From Owenia fusiformis (lineage: Eukaryota; Annelida; Polychaeta; Sabellida; Oweniidae): a DNA stretch of 64,000 nucleotides. Positions 1 through 11,479 of the stretch are shown here, piece after piece. The DNA lies in contig CAIIXF020000005.1 of assembly GCA_903813345.2 (NCBI GenBank), positions 38,133,375 through 38,197,374 on the forward strand. The letters run 5' to 3'. Both the position numbers and the translations under genes were made by a program. Numbering within the stretch: position 1 is the first letter of the stretch; each line of letters starts with the position of its first letter. Below the pieces are notes generated by a model. It was given only the letters and a program-made list of their open reading frames with translations, did not search any database and was not told the origin of the DNA.

Positions 1-519
1 CCAAGATTGGTCCTGTGGTAATGAAACGCCAACATCGTTGCTGTCACTGCTGGATCATCCCGTATGTTATGTTTCTTATTTCACCCTAAGAGCACATGAA
101 TCATTATCCCATCGAGGAAAGACACTCTTTGAGATGCTTAGGAACAAACAGCAAAGCTCTGCTCGAGAAATACTTTTCAAGATGACCGCTGAATTTCAAA
201 ATGGCCGTCATTTTCGTAAAATGGTAATATTTGATTTTACGATCGATGGAGCCACGGTATGGTAAAATATGTTAGGTCTTTTAGGATTTTTGGAACTAAG
301 TTAAAGTTAGCTACCAAACGTTATATCAATATATAATCGAAAAATATTAAAATTGAACGGAGGGGGATTCATGTGTCTTTAAACGTATTCACGTATTTGA
401 AACATGAACTCAGTAAAAAATGGGAAATCTGGAATTATAGGAAATAAAATCAAGTAACAGCTTTTATCATGTCTCATGGACATGATTAGAAGAAATTTCC
501 AAGATGGCCGCTATTTATC

Positions 520-1019
520 NNNNNNNNNNNNNNNNNNNNNNNNNNNNNNNNNNNNNNNNNNNNNNNNNNNNNNNNNNNNNNNNNNNNNNNNNNNNNNNNN
601 NNNNNNNNNNNNNNNNNNNNNNNNNNNNNNNNNNNNNNNNNNNNNNNNNNNNNNNNNNNNNNNNNNNNNNNNNNNNNNNNNNNNNNNNNNNNNNNNNNNN
701 NNNNNNNNNNNNNNNNNNNNNNNNNNNNNNNNNNNNNNNNNNNNNNNNNNNNNNNNNNNNNNNNNNNNNNNNNNNNNNNNNNNNNNNNNNNNNNNNNNNN
801 NNNNNNNNNNNNNNNNNNNNNNNNNNNNNNNNNNNNNNNNNNNNNNNNNNNNNNNNNNNNNNNNNNNNNNNNNNNNNNNNNNNNNNNNNNNNNNNNNNNN
901 NNNNNNNNNNNNNNNNNNNNNNNNNNNNNNNNNNNNNNNNNNNNNNNNNNNNNNNNNNNNNNNNNNNNNNNNNNNNNNNNNNNNNNNNNNNNNNNNNNNN
1001 NNNNNNNNNNNNNNNNNNN
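520..1019. other. Assembly gap (500 N)
   Basis: Exactly 500 undetermined bases, so the size is probably a placeholder. Gene 1 (minus-strand VMAT) runs leftward towards this gap. Its missing 3' exons, from TM8 onward, may lie in the gap or beyond the window edge. Confidence 0.99.
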
Positions 1020-1577
1020 CCATACTCAGTAATATCCAAGGCAATCAATTTACAGGCTATTGTTACGTGAACAATCACGAGCACGTGCTTGCTCAGAGCC
1101 GCGCATGCTCAAAGTAAAATTTGAAATCGTGGAAATCGTGGCACGTTTCTCTGCTTATTTCAGTTGAACATCGTTACATGTAATTCTAAAGTCTAAACTT
1201 CGCTTACTAATTCAGTTACGCAATTCAAGTATTCTCGGACCAGTGACCCTGATATTTCAAACGCAAATGATTCCAGTTTGTAAATTGGTAATTGAAGGTG
1301 ACAGCATCCCTCAGATTTGAGAAATCTTCTCCTCTGCTAGAGTATAAACACGGATTGATTGGCCTGCCTCTCTCTAAGTGTTTCTACTGTCCGTTAATCT
1401 ATGTGAAATACAATGCTAGTACATGGGGTTGTCTAGTTTTACTCTTTAAAGAGGGGATACAAATAGTCATACCACTTCTGTCTTATTTCTATCAACCTAC
1501 ACGTAGTTCCCAATGGTAAAAGTATATAGAAATGATATGGAACCTCACACTCCTATGCGAGTATATTATGGACTTAC

Positions 1578-1656
1578 CTCCCTATCCTATTTCCAAGGGG
1601 TCCAAATACATTTGTCCCTAAAAGATATGATATGCTAGCCGGGAGGAAAGCGGCAC
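1578..1656 (-). CDS. VMAT: VMAT gene 1, exon 9 (TM8 region)
   Basis: A 79-nt exon encoding [20 protein letters not shown] and then LGNRIGR. Acceptor ATTTAG, donor GTAAGT, exit phase 2. It closely matches the [13 protein letters not shown]...G segment of VMATs. No following exon (paralogue length 52 nt) was found between 1020 and 1577 or in 1-519. Confidence 0.9.
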
Positions 1657-4600
1657 CTAAATGAATAATAATGAATAAATATCTGTAGTAGAAAATATAC
1701 TTTTGAACGGGAAGTAATGCATATTTTACATATTTTTCGTTTTATTTAAATAAATCGTCTAATATCAATTGGTTTAATATTCTATTTACATTAAATCTTA
1801 TAAAATACATTTCACAATACATATGTACAACTACAAATTTTATACCTCAGTAAAACAATTTGTGTATACATAATAACACATCACAAAACAGACATAACAT
1901 TACTGCTAGCATTAACCATAGACAACAGTTCAAGTGCATAGTTTAGTGTTTAATATAGTGCAGTGCATATAGTGTACTGTATTGTAAAGTGTAGTGTACA
2001 TTAAGTATATTACAGTGGAGTTTATAATGTGAGTTATGGTATCATGTAATCATTCCAAAACCAAAGACTATTTCAGTGTACGTATGATATTATACATGAT
2101 AGTGTATCAAAGGGCAGGTAAATGTGCACTAAAATGTTCTGATATGACGAGGTGATTTCCAGATTTCTAGAAAAGTGTTATTGGAGTCCAACCACCACGG
2201 TGCATCTACGTATACATCACTTAGCTCATGCACATCTCACCACAAATACAGCCCATATAGCTACACTAACAACGATTAACATGTCTGACAAAACCAACAC
2301 ATATAGTGACCTCCTTAGTGATGGTACCTTGCTGCCATTTTTGCGCATGCATTGTATCAAACATCCATAAAGGCAGGGATGGTTCAAGCACCGCTATACC
2401 CATGTTAGCAAAGGTTATGGCGCCTAGGGACAAACATACAGGAACATAATCAAGCAGGTAGTTCCATTCGCCTCGGAGAAAATGCAATTGATCTAGTTTA
2501 ACATATTCTTTGCTAATCGTTGCACATTCACCATTTCACAAAGGTTCCAAATATTTATTCCATGAGTTTATTTTGCAGCCTTGCAATATTCCCAAGGAGC
2601 ATTGGCAGCCATTATCCATACTCAGTCTAAAGACCAGTGCTGCCAATGAAGTTTGAACGTTACAATACTCGTACACTTTATATATAGACTCAGCCCTATA
2701 GCAAGGATTTTTCAAGGGTGGTTAACTTTTTAAAAAATTCCAGGGGATTTCATTTTTGACAATTTTAGCCCAAAATGGCCTTAAAAAGGGCTCAGAGTGT
2801 TGAAAAACTGCATGATTTTGAAAGAACTTTTGACCAGGGGGATTTGCTCGAACCTCCCTCCACTCGAACCCCCCCCCCCCCTCTCCCTGGCTACGGGCCT
2901 AAGACTAGTTACTTGGTACCAAATACAACTCAAGATAAACCTTTTGGAAATATTATTTATAAATTATGTCATGCCAGGCAACAGAAAATCGAATTTGAAT
3001 AATGGCTGCCAATATTTTGCATCTTATTTCGCCCAAATTAATGTGGAAAATTCTGCTTGCAGCTTTGAGAATCCGAAGTGAGCGCAGCATTATACGGTTA
3101 GCAAGGAAATGTTAAACCTAATGTGACTTGGGATTCACACACTCATCACACTAGTACGCTACGCAATCCAACACACATTCTTACATTCGTACATCTTATA
3201 CTATTAATAGTTTATCATTACTCACTCTAACAGAAAGAGAATTTAAAGGGCAATTGGCTTACGTTTGTGGTACTTAGCTTTAGTAAATGTACTCGATTAT
3301 TTAATTTAAGAGTTATCAAATGTATGCCAAGTGACTTCAAATCCCCCATTGTTGTTAGAGTCAGCATTTTCACCTTGTTGCCATTTTTCGGCTTGCATAG
3401 TGTCTAACATCCAAATTGGAAGTGATGTTTCTAACATCCCCATGCCCATATTAGCAAATGTTATACACCCTAAATCATCACATAAAATAGCAATAAAGTG
3501 TACAATGTAGCCTACAAGCGTTACAATTTCTTGAAAATATCTTGGTTAAATTATAATTTTTCACATTATCTTTTCTTATTTTTCAAATATATTTTTACAC
3601 ATTATCTTTAGGTTGACCTTAACAATACTGAAAGGGTTTATTCTCTTCCGAATTTTTCTGAAATGTCAATCGTGTCTAATTTCTTCATGAATAATAATGT
3701 AAATATGGATTCAAAATGGTGATATTTCGTTCAGAGCATACCTGCAGCGAGGAGAATATACGGGTCTTTGATTAAAGTCCATAGAGAGGCTCCCTCTTCC
3801 GGTTCAGGCTTAACGCTTGGCTTTAGTGCAAATAATTGTAGGGCTGAAATAGTTGAAATTGTAAATATGCATAATGTTTAAACCAGGACTCGACCCAGCA
3901 GTGTCGTCCATCGAGAAGTGGCGTTCTTGGATATTCAATCGGGGGTGTATTTAATAAACAAACACACCTCTTCGTGATTTTTACTGATAGAATAGAATAC
4001 AACATGCGTATTTCGATAATCTTTTAAAACCTTGTAAACCTGTAAAAACACTCAAACTACGTACCTCCATCGAGAAGAGCTAGTCCAGCTAATATGAGAA
4101 ATGGAGCTTCTTTCCCAACATATTGGTACATTATTCCTCCAAAAGGTGGCCCCACTGAAAGGTAAATACAAACATTCATGACATTCGTTAACCGTGATAG
4201 AGTAACAAGTGCTGACTCTTTTAAGTTGATATTGTTCCCTCAAGTGTCATCTAAACCCCCTGGTTAAATGTATTTTTACGTTTTTAAGCGCTCACAATAA
4301 GTTAATTTTAGGGAAAATTACCCAGGACGCCTAACGCCAATCCTCCTAATGCTACTCCCATTGCGTTACCCCTCTCTGCGTCATCTGGGTATCGATCAGC
4401 TAGCATACCCATGCCTGAAATATGTGCTCCAAATATATTAACATGTCGTCTACGTACATGACTTCATGTTCGTCTTGGAAGTGATCTACTAACATCTTGT
4501 TTGATCCAATTATAACCTCAGTCTATCGACTACATGCAGTAGAAGGTATGACACAGACCCCGACACAGCATATTATGTTTTCAAATTATAACTCTTCTGG

Positions 4601-7600
4601 ATGTTAGCCCAGGATAGTACTACATAAGAAAATTGAATCCCTGTCCCTAAAGATATTGTACCTGACACACTGGAGCATGATGACCCGATACCTTGCAATG
4701 CTCTTGCTATCACCAATACAGTGTAGTTAGCACCAAACGCAAAAACTAGAACAAATAAGGATATAGTGCCGAATGATTAATATTCTATAATTCTGAAACA
4801 AAGTTAGAACTATCGGACTTAAGTTACTCCTTCTAATAAGAATGTAGTTACCTTTGAATGTGTGACGTGTAATCTATTGGAATGTTGGATTATGAATACA
4901 AAAATCACGAATAAGGAAATGGAAACTTACTTATTGTTGATATAAACATTATAACAAACCCCGTAAACAGCGGGATCGTGTACCCTATCCTGCAAGAAAA
5001 TAAAGCACACAATACATAAAGATAATCCATACTGATGAATCTCGATCACAATTTAATATCAAACATGAATCTTTTACTCTTGAATGCATTGATTTACAGC
5101 TAGTCGAATAAAAATAATACTAAATCTAAAGTGCCAATATTAATATGAATATATTATGATAATTACATGTACTCTTGCATATTCAGTCAGTAGGCCAGTG
5201 AACGTATGGCAAACTGCATGTATTAATTAGTAGCCCTACAGACCCGTAGCCAGGGTCAAAACCATACAGTTTTTCACATTTTGAGCACTTTTCAAATAAT
5301 TTTGGGCATTTTTGGCCAAACTTGTCCATGTGAACCCCCCTGGAATTTTTTAAATAGTGACCCCCCCCCCCTTGGCAAATCATGGCTACGGGTCTGCCCT
5401 ATGGACGTTATATGGCATTATGTACCTATTAATTAGCAGCTCGAATGTTATATGGCATTATGTACATATTAATTCGCAGCTTGAACGTTATATGGCATTA
5501 AGTACATGTACCTATTAATCAGCAGCCCTATGAACGTTATATGGCATTATGTACCTATTAATTAGCAGCTCGAACGTTATATGGCATTGGGTACCTATTA
5601 ATCAGCAGGCCTATGAACGTTATATGGCATTAAGTACCTATTAATTAGCAACCCGAACGTTATGGCATTAGTAGCAGTCCTATGAACGTTAATTGCAACA
5701 CAGTGAACCCATTAGGGAGAGGCCTTGGAATGCTGTACCTATATTAATGTCCTATAAACGTTATATGGCATACTTTACCTATTAGTAAGCGGTCCTATAA
5801 ATGGGTTGGCTAATAACTGCACTATAGATTTAGAAGCAAACATCAAGCCAACTTCTACATTTTCATTGACAAGATCCTCGTGCCGTTGGCTCTCAGACAA
5901 TACAGTTACTGTCTCTATTGGTCCATCAGGGACATTTGCTAACTCTGCCATAGCTGTTTGGTTAACACAGATTTCATTTCGGTCTCTGATGTAAGTATAG
6001 TAGCCTAAGATAGCTGATCCATTCTGCTGATCAGTAATCGGCAACCTTTGACAAATGCTAAAGTTTGCCTGGGAGATATTGTTCGCTGTGAATGTAATAT
6101 TCTTCATTGTAAGCGGATGATTCAATTGATATAGGAAATTTGGGATAATAGGCACTGAAAAACATCAAAATCAATGTACAATGTATGTTAAAATTCTGAC
6201 TTTTGATGTCAGATATTCTTGCATTCAACCAAAAAGAAACGCCCATGTTTAAAATTTGGCAAAGGGATTAATATCATTGCAGCAATCAATTATGCAAGTT
6301 TTCCAAAATGACATGCCTATATCTTACCTGGAGTCTAACCTGGATCAGAAATAAAAAATACACATCAGAAAACGTGTTTTACACCAATGGGGTTATATTC
6401 GATGGAATTATCTTCATGATGTCACTACTAAAAAGTGGTGACATATTGTTATGGTCTCCGTTTTTGTAACGGCGATCGGCGGGTGGCGGTTAGTGGTTGG
6501 CGTCTGTTATAAATTCCAATAATTATAACTTCCAATAATTTAAAGAAACAAAATGCGTATCCTTTGGCAAAATGAAGTCTTCAAAGTATTTCCAATTGAT
6601 TGATAAGTACCTGATCTTTCATTTGACACCAAAAACAGCTCAAAGCTTAAGAGACCACATCAGAGTTTTATATATATGTCAAATTTTTAGCAATGCCAAC
6701 GAAAGATGAAAAAAGTTTTTTAAAACACATCATTCATTCAATTAAGATAGAATTTTCAACCATACGCCATCTTTTAATCAAAGGGTTATTTATTTAAAAC
6801 ATACACTTTGTGAAAAGTGGTTATACACTTTTTTCAATCCCTGGACTTCAAACGCTGTTTTTAATGCGAGTAATTTTTTTTTCACTTCAGAATTAACCGA
6901 AATTAAAGTGTTTTTTATCATATTTGATGGAACGTGTGTGTAAAATGTCTCAAATAATATTTCATCCATTTTTCTTCAAAGATAGGTATATTGCCTGTTT
7001 AACAAATACTGCTTCGGTTGACTTCAGTTTTTTCAAAACCATCTACAAGTTTTCAGAAGTTCAAATCTGACTTTATATTTAAGATTGACCTTCAGTGACC
7101 CTTTCAAGGTCAAAAAAGGTAAAAAATGTAAAAAAGGTATTTTTCCAACTTGCTTGACATTGATCATATTTTATCAAAATTTCAAATCTGACTATAGATT
7201 TGACTTTCAATGACATTCTCAAGGCCAAAACAATATTTGGCCTTCAATGACCTTCTCAAGGTCAAAAGGTTTTTTCAACCTGCTTCAAATTGATCATTTT
7301 TTTTAGTAGAGTAGCTTTCCCAGGTAAAGGGTCGAATGTTAGACGTATTGAATTTTACTATTGATTTTTATTTTACTTTTAAAATGTTTCCATTCCATCG
7401 CCTCATATGTTTTTATACATTTACATGTTGTCTTAAAAATGTACCCAAATGTACAGTAACAGCACGGAGAGATTTCAGCCTATATCCTTAATGCTACATT
7501 GTTGTATTATAGCCAATACTGACAGTTTAGCTTCTTTATCATAGCAAAGGGTGACAGAGCATATTCGAAAGGTTTATTTATAAATACATGTACGGTGATT

Positions 7601-7815
7601 AATAATATGTTCTTACCTACAGTAGTGAGTAACATATTGTCTAGGAAAAGTGCTATAAATACTATCACTAAAATCAGCTTCCTCGAGGTTCTCACGGATG
7701 AGACCCAATCCCCCCATGTTAACTGTGACAACTCGTATCTTTTCTCCGCCAGTTGGAGTTTCTTCTCTTGGTAGATATCGCCCAACTGGACGATCGTTCT
7801 ATCGAATAACCTCAT
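1578..7815 (-). CDS. VMAT: Vesicular monoamine transporter, gene 1 (partial, 3' exons missing)
   Basis: SLC18 family proton/amine antiporter that loads monoamines into synaptic or secretory vesicles. Exons on the minus strand: 7815-7617, 6154-5779, 4989-4931, 4745-4662, 4414-4322, 4154-4065, 3843-3742, then 8a 3469-3374 or 8b 2423-2328, then 1656-1578. All junctions are GT-AG and the frame is continuous for 392 residues using one version of exon 8. The start is the ATG at 7815; the in-frame GTG just upstream is not used. Visible family hallmarks are TM1 with [10 protein letters not shown] (Asp59), a long glycosylated luminal loop, FASK with Lys175 in TM2, [30 protein letters not shown] in TM5, and FANMG...LE in TM7 (Asn341, Glu348). 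TM1 resembles VMAT (DNMLLT) rather than VAChT (DNMLYM). The last visible exon ends after GNRIGR in phase 2, so about TM8-TM12 and the tail are absent. The gene is arranged head-to-head with paralogue gene 2. Confidence 0.93.
2328..2423 (-). CDS. VMAT: VMAT gene 1, alternative exon 8b (TM7)
   Basis: A 96-nt exon in phase 1 (acceptor GTCCCTAG, donor GTACCA). It encodes [20 protein letters not shown] and then [12 protein letters not shown]. It keeps the LEP motif with Glu348, so it is the more canonical version of TM7. It is the downstream member of the duplicated pair, nearer exon 9. Confidence 0.88.
2691..2901. mobile_element. C-rich MITE, family A copy 1 (intron of VMAT gene 1)
   Basis: Bounded by a 5-bp target duplication AGACT (2686-2690 and 2902-2906). 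Ends resemble CAGCCCTATAGC and, reverse-complemented, TAGGCCCGTAGC. The interior shares a segment around 2805-2840 with the copy at 26808-26971, and there is a poly-C tract near the right end. It lies between exons 8a and 8b. Confidence 0.7.
3374..3469 (-). CDS. VMAT: VMAT gene 1, alternative exon 8a (TM7)
   Basis: A 96-nt exon entering and leaving in phase 1 (acceptor GATTTAG, donor GTGAAA). It encodes [20 protein letters not shown] and then [12 protein letters not shown]. It keeps Asn341 and Glu348 (VMAT2 Asn305/Glu312 by alignment), but Thr replaces the proline that normally follows the glutamate. It aligns without gaps to exon 8b (23 of 32 residues identical). Using both would add a second TM7, so mutually exclusive splicing is inferred. 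Confidence 0.85.
3742..3843 (-). CDS. VMAT: VMAT gene 1, exon 7 (central cytosolic loop)
   Basis: A 102-nt exon encoding [20 protein letters not shown] and then [14 protein letters not shown]. This is the cytosolic loop between the two six-helix bundles plus the start of TM7 (KDPYIL). Gene 2 has 105 nt here. Confidence 0.92.
4065..4154 (-). CDS. VMAT: VMAT gene 1, exon 6 (TM5-TM6)
   Basis: A 90-nt exon encoding [20 protein letters not shown] followed by [10 protein letters not shown]. It carries the MFS antiporter-type GPPFG motif of TM5. Same length and phase as gene 2 exon 6. Confidence 0.92.
4322..4414 (-). CDS. VMAT: VMAT gene 1, exon 5 (loop and TM5 start)
   Basis: A 93-nt exon encoding [20 protein letters not shown] followed by [11 protein letters not shown]. 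It keeps the family's DD/ER loop and the glycine-rich helix. Same length and phase as gene 2 exon 5. Confidence 0.92.
4662..4745 (-). CDS. VMAT: VMAT gene 1, exon 4 (TM3-TM4)
   Basis: An 84-nt exon encoding [20 protein letters not shown] and then SSCSSVS. The [14 protein letters not shown] segment is a strong VMAT signature. Same length and phase as gene 2 exon 4. Confidence 0.92.
4931..4989 (-). CDS. VMAT: VMAT gene 1, exon 3 (TM3 start)
   Basis: A 59-nt exon encoding [20 protein letters not shown]. Acceptor TTGCAG, donor GTAAGT. Length and phases are identical to exon 3 of gene 2, which supports common descent of the two genes. Confidence 0.9.
5239..5396. mobile_element. C-rich MITE, family A copy 2 (intron 2 of VMAT gene 1)
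   Basis: Perfect 13-bp terminal inverted repeats CAGACCCGTAGCC and a 5-bp target duplication CCCTA on both sides. There is an internal poly-C tract and no coding capacity. Confidence 0.8.
5400..5775. repeat. Tandem repeat, about 45-50 bp unit, intron 2 of VMAT gene 1
   Basis: At least seven imperfect copies of a unit built on GTTATATGGCATTA then GTACCTATTAATTAGCAG, running up to the edge of exon 2. Copies vary in length and the array decays towards the right. Confidence 0.8.
5779..6154 (-). CDS. VMAT: VMAT gene 1, exon 2 (large luminal loop and TM2)
   Basis: Exon of 376 nt with acceptor TTTTCAG and donor GTAAAG. It opens with VPIIPNFLY, the end of TM1, followed by the luminal loop with five N-glycosylation sequons (Asn85, 92, 97, 111, 131) and two cysteines (101, 129). 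It closes with [19 protein letters not shown] and [10 protein letters not shown] of TM2. The size and glycosylation of this loop are typical of VMATs. Confidence 0.93.
7020..7300 (-). promoter_or_regulatory. Repeated TCAAGGTCA half-sites in intron 1 of VMAT gene 1
   Basis: Several copies of TCAAGGTCA or close variants, some facing TGACCTT on the same strand to form imperfect palindromes (for example near 7245-7265). TNAAGGTCA is the established monomeric site for ERR/SF-1-type nuclear receptors. The surroundings are internally repetitive, so this may be a simple repeat rather than an enhancer. Confidence 0.25.
7617..7815 (-). CDS. VMAT: VMAT gene 1, exon 1 (cytosolic N-terminus and TM1)
   Basis: Encodes residues 1-66. 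A cytosolic N-terminus of about 45 residues, rich in charged and Gln/Lys/Glu residues, is followed by RTSRKLIL and TM1. Asp59 in LDNMLLT corresponds to the TM1 aspartate that VMATs use to bind the amine. The donor is GTAAGA and the exon ends in phase 1. The ATG at 7815 is the only ATG that gives a VMAT-like N-terminus. Confidence 0.93.
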
Positions 7816-7899
7816 CACAGGAATGTGGATCTACCAATCGCTTTATATACAGGGAAATCTAAAAAATATAAAATTCCACAATCTGAAAATCATTTTCTC

Positions 7900-9700
7900 T
7901 TACAACATATTTACCAATATGCATTCATATCCAATGAATATGTGTTCTCCAAATGAATGTTTATGATTCGTGTTGCCTCCTCTTGACGAATCCACTTCTA
8001 CGTTGTTAAAAAGCGCTCCGTTGCAATATACAGCCTTTTATGCCTTGTATATTTCAGATATCTTATTCAATCGTATATATTCTATCAGGGTCCATATTGC
8101 AAATGTGACAAGTAACATAATTGAATAACCCTAAAATAAAGGTAGTCAGATAGTTTTTTTTATTTAAGGAACAATAACAGCAACAACCAACAACAACAAT
8201 AATAAAAGACAACAATAACAAGACCTGAACACACACTATGGTGTTAAGATATGAACAAACTTAATTGAAGGATGGATAAAAACACGAAAACGTGTAAGAA
8301 TATATTATTACACCAAAAAGTATCTCAACCAACATATCTCAATCAATTAGAAATAAAAATTCTAAGATTACACTAAGCAAGGGAATCTTGTTAAACCTAA
8401 AGTGTAGTCTCAAATGGATACTAGTGATCTAAACTTGGGGTCTATTGTCTACAACAGGAGGGAAAAGGAAGCAAAACATAAACCATGTCAAGAAGTGTTT
8501 ATTGTATCTGTACATAGAGCATAACTTGGCACTTAGACATTAGCACGAATCTTGATCATAAATTAAGTCCTAATTGCACAATCAATAGAAATTATTTACC
8601 TTACTGTTACAAAAATATTCATTGATTCTCGAACAATATATTCTGCAATCTACTTAGTTATTCTTATTATATGTACTTATGATCCCTTGAGGGAATATGT
8701 CTCGGGTTACCTCCATAAACACATGCTCTTAATATGACAATGAAATATATGCACGTATTTGTCAGTTTGTAATCCATTCTACGCCATATTAATTAGTTGT
8801 TTTGGTTTTACATTGCTCCTGCGTCTGCCATTATCAATAGGTTCAAGAACGTGGTGATCGTCCTTTGGCAAGGATCGCGGACGAATACTTTTATAGCGTA
8901 ACTGCAATCTGGCAGGAGTATTTGCATAACGTCCCCTCTACTTAATTACTTTAAATTATTTCTCTTGTGTTTGACAATAGGGATACCTTTAGAGACAGGT
9001 TCAACGCGAATCTTCATTTCCAGTTACGTGTTTTGTGAAAAACTTCATTGTTTTTGGTGACATAGATGTTGACATTTGAATGAGCTGCATATTGTGTGTC
9101 ACCTTACACATGTTACTGTTATTGTCGTTCTTGCTGCAAAAGGGTTTATTAATTTAAGCTAAAATATGAAATCTTTTGAAGAAGGACTGTAATTGTGTCC
9201 ACCACTTACTTGAATACAATCACAATACCACACTTATTATCGTGATAACTCGTTTGATGTAGAGATATAGTCAAGTACAATTTAGATAATGCATTCTGTC
9301 TTTCCTTTGGGACCAGTAAACCATTTTCTCAGCAAGCAAATGAGCAAAATTCGCTGTGATAGATGCTTTAGATAATATAGTGCGCATGTATAGTGCGACA
9401 GTGTTACCTAATCAGTTCTCATATCATATACATAATACACCATTAAATGGTCAATAGATATCATGATGTTATTAATATTTCTTCTGTAATTGTAAAGCTG
9501 TAATATTTTATGTATTGTTGGATTTACGTGTTAGGCATCAGCACAAATAAATAAATCCTAAAGTCATAATGTTTAGATGTTACATGTTTACCTAAAGATA
9601 TTCGATTGAATAGTCTAATAGGTATTTAATAGGACCAAGAAATATGAATTTTGTACAATATTTAATTACTTTTAATTTTAGTTGATTAAAACACTGAAAT
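7900..9700. other. 5' flank of VMAT gene 1, no gene seen
   Basis: AT-rich sequence upstream of the gene 1 start codon. No exon with homology and no repeat with clear ends was recognised. The promoter and any non-coding first exon of gene 1 should lie here, but no TATA box or start site could be assigned. Confidence 0.5.
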
Positions 9701-9790
9701 CAACTTAAATAGATTTTTAAATATCTTAATCCCATTCAGAGATACGGAGACGCCTGCACGACGACGTCTGGACCTGGTCGTCTGGAGTTA

Positions 9791-11470
9791 TGACGTCAAT
9801 ATGAACTCAAATCCTGCCCCTACCACGGGGTAGGAAAAGTGTGATTTCGGAAAGTTCTATCAATTAATCATTCTGAAAATTCCCTGTTGTATAGGTATAT
9901 AAATTACGTAAATTGTGTAAAAATTTCAAGTGATTTCCTTAACTTAAGAAAAAGATATAGCATTTTTATCAGAACTTCTGGAACGGCCTTTGTATATGTA
10001 TCATTAACCTGTACTGGTCATAATTATAATTTCAGCGTTTGTATTTTATTATTTGGGTATTGAAGGTAATGCTGTATACGAGTATGTAGATTTCTTGACG
10101 AATAGCTGTGGAATGGAGCGCTAATATCAAAATGGTTTGACTGTCAGCTTACAGCTTCGTGACTTGATCGCAATTTGATTACGATGTCACCTTTAGATAT
10201 ATGACTTGACTAAATGACTCGACTTAAACTATGGACTTTAACTATGGGCAATAAGGATATATGATATAGCTTTATCCCAGTATGCTATTGACGTCAGTTC
10301 TAGCTTCATCGCTTGATCAACGGATAACGTTGACGTTAAGTTTCATGATGTCATGTTACTGAATTTGTGACCAGGTATAACGTTGACCGCCCTAGCCCGC
10401 GGATTAGCAATAGTATTGCGCAAAAGAACTTCATCATTATCACTATTTTACACGTCTTCCTCGTGTTCCTATCAATAGGCAATTAAACTAACAAAAGAGA
10501 TGACGTCATCAAGTTACAGGTGAATCCGTAATGACTTATTAGTTATTATAACATGTATTTCTATTCACACATTCGTTCGGAATGCACGGAGAGACATTTC
10601 AGAGTTATTTCTAGAACGCAAAATAGACATATCGAATATGTGAAAAGAGTTGAATGGTTTGTGCAAATCAGTCCCATTAATGACTTAATTATTGTCGGGT
10701 TCTAAAGTCGTAGATCGATGCAGCTTTATTTGACAGAGGCATTATTGGTGATATCACGATTGGGATTATGAGGCTATAAAATTCATAGGTGTATTGCTCA
10801 GCGAGATCAATCAGTTCCAAATTAAACGAACACGATCATAACAGTAGTTGCCAGCAGTATACCTGTTTTACGTAACTTATAAACGCTTGACTTATACTTG
10901 GCTGCGACTACTTTATTTTATATGTATTGTACTTCCGTGACATAACTACGAAACAATGATTTATGACCAACTATATGTAATTATATTTTACACCATTCCA
11001 CATTGTGTTTCTTTTTAATAATTTATGATAATTTAGTGATCAACGGAAACTTAGAAATGTAGAACGTCAAAAACGAGCATGTTTTTTTATTTTTATGACT
11101 TAAGTGCATTGACAGAATTCGATCGATTTTTCAATCCTTAATTGATAGTCTCAGATAAATAATCGTTAGATCACTTATGGAATTAGTATGGGCGTTATTT
11201 ATGTAATTAAAATCAGATATTTGATACATTTACCATCGCATAATGTACCATTGTACGTCGGAACAAACAGCAACACCCACGGGCTACTCGCTGATCTCCT
11301 ACACAGACCGTTGTTAATATAATACATAGAATATTGGGCAATGCGCGAAATTCTCAAAATTCATTTCATGTCATATAAATATGTTGGAGTGAAACATTTC
11401 CATGCTTTTTGCAAATAGTTTACACTCTCTTTTCTCAGCTTCCACTGATTTGCGATTTTATATGACGTCA
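9791..11470. promoter_or_regulatory. Cluster of four perfect CRE palindromes between the VMAT genes
   Basis: TGACGTCA occurs at 9791-9798, 10289-10296, 10501-10508 and 11463-11470. An 8-mer is expected about once per 65 kb at equal base use, and less often in AT-rich DNA. CREB/ATF proteins bind this site. The cluster lies 2-3.7 kb upstream of gene 1 and 11-13 kb upstream of gene 2. The regulatory role is inferred. Confidence 0.4.
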
Positions 11471-11479
11471 CCAGCTAGT

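Noticed and set aside
476-1117. Open frames spanning the N block
   Set aside because: They exist only because undetermined bases contain no stops.
1578-7815. Gene 1 as a vesicular acetylcholine transporter
   Set aside because: TM1 reads [13 protein letters not shown] and the luminal loop is long and glycosylated, as in VMAT; the gene structure is not the single-exon VAChT type nested in a choline acetyltransferase locus.
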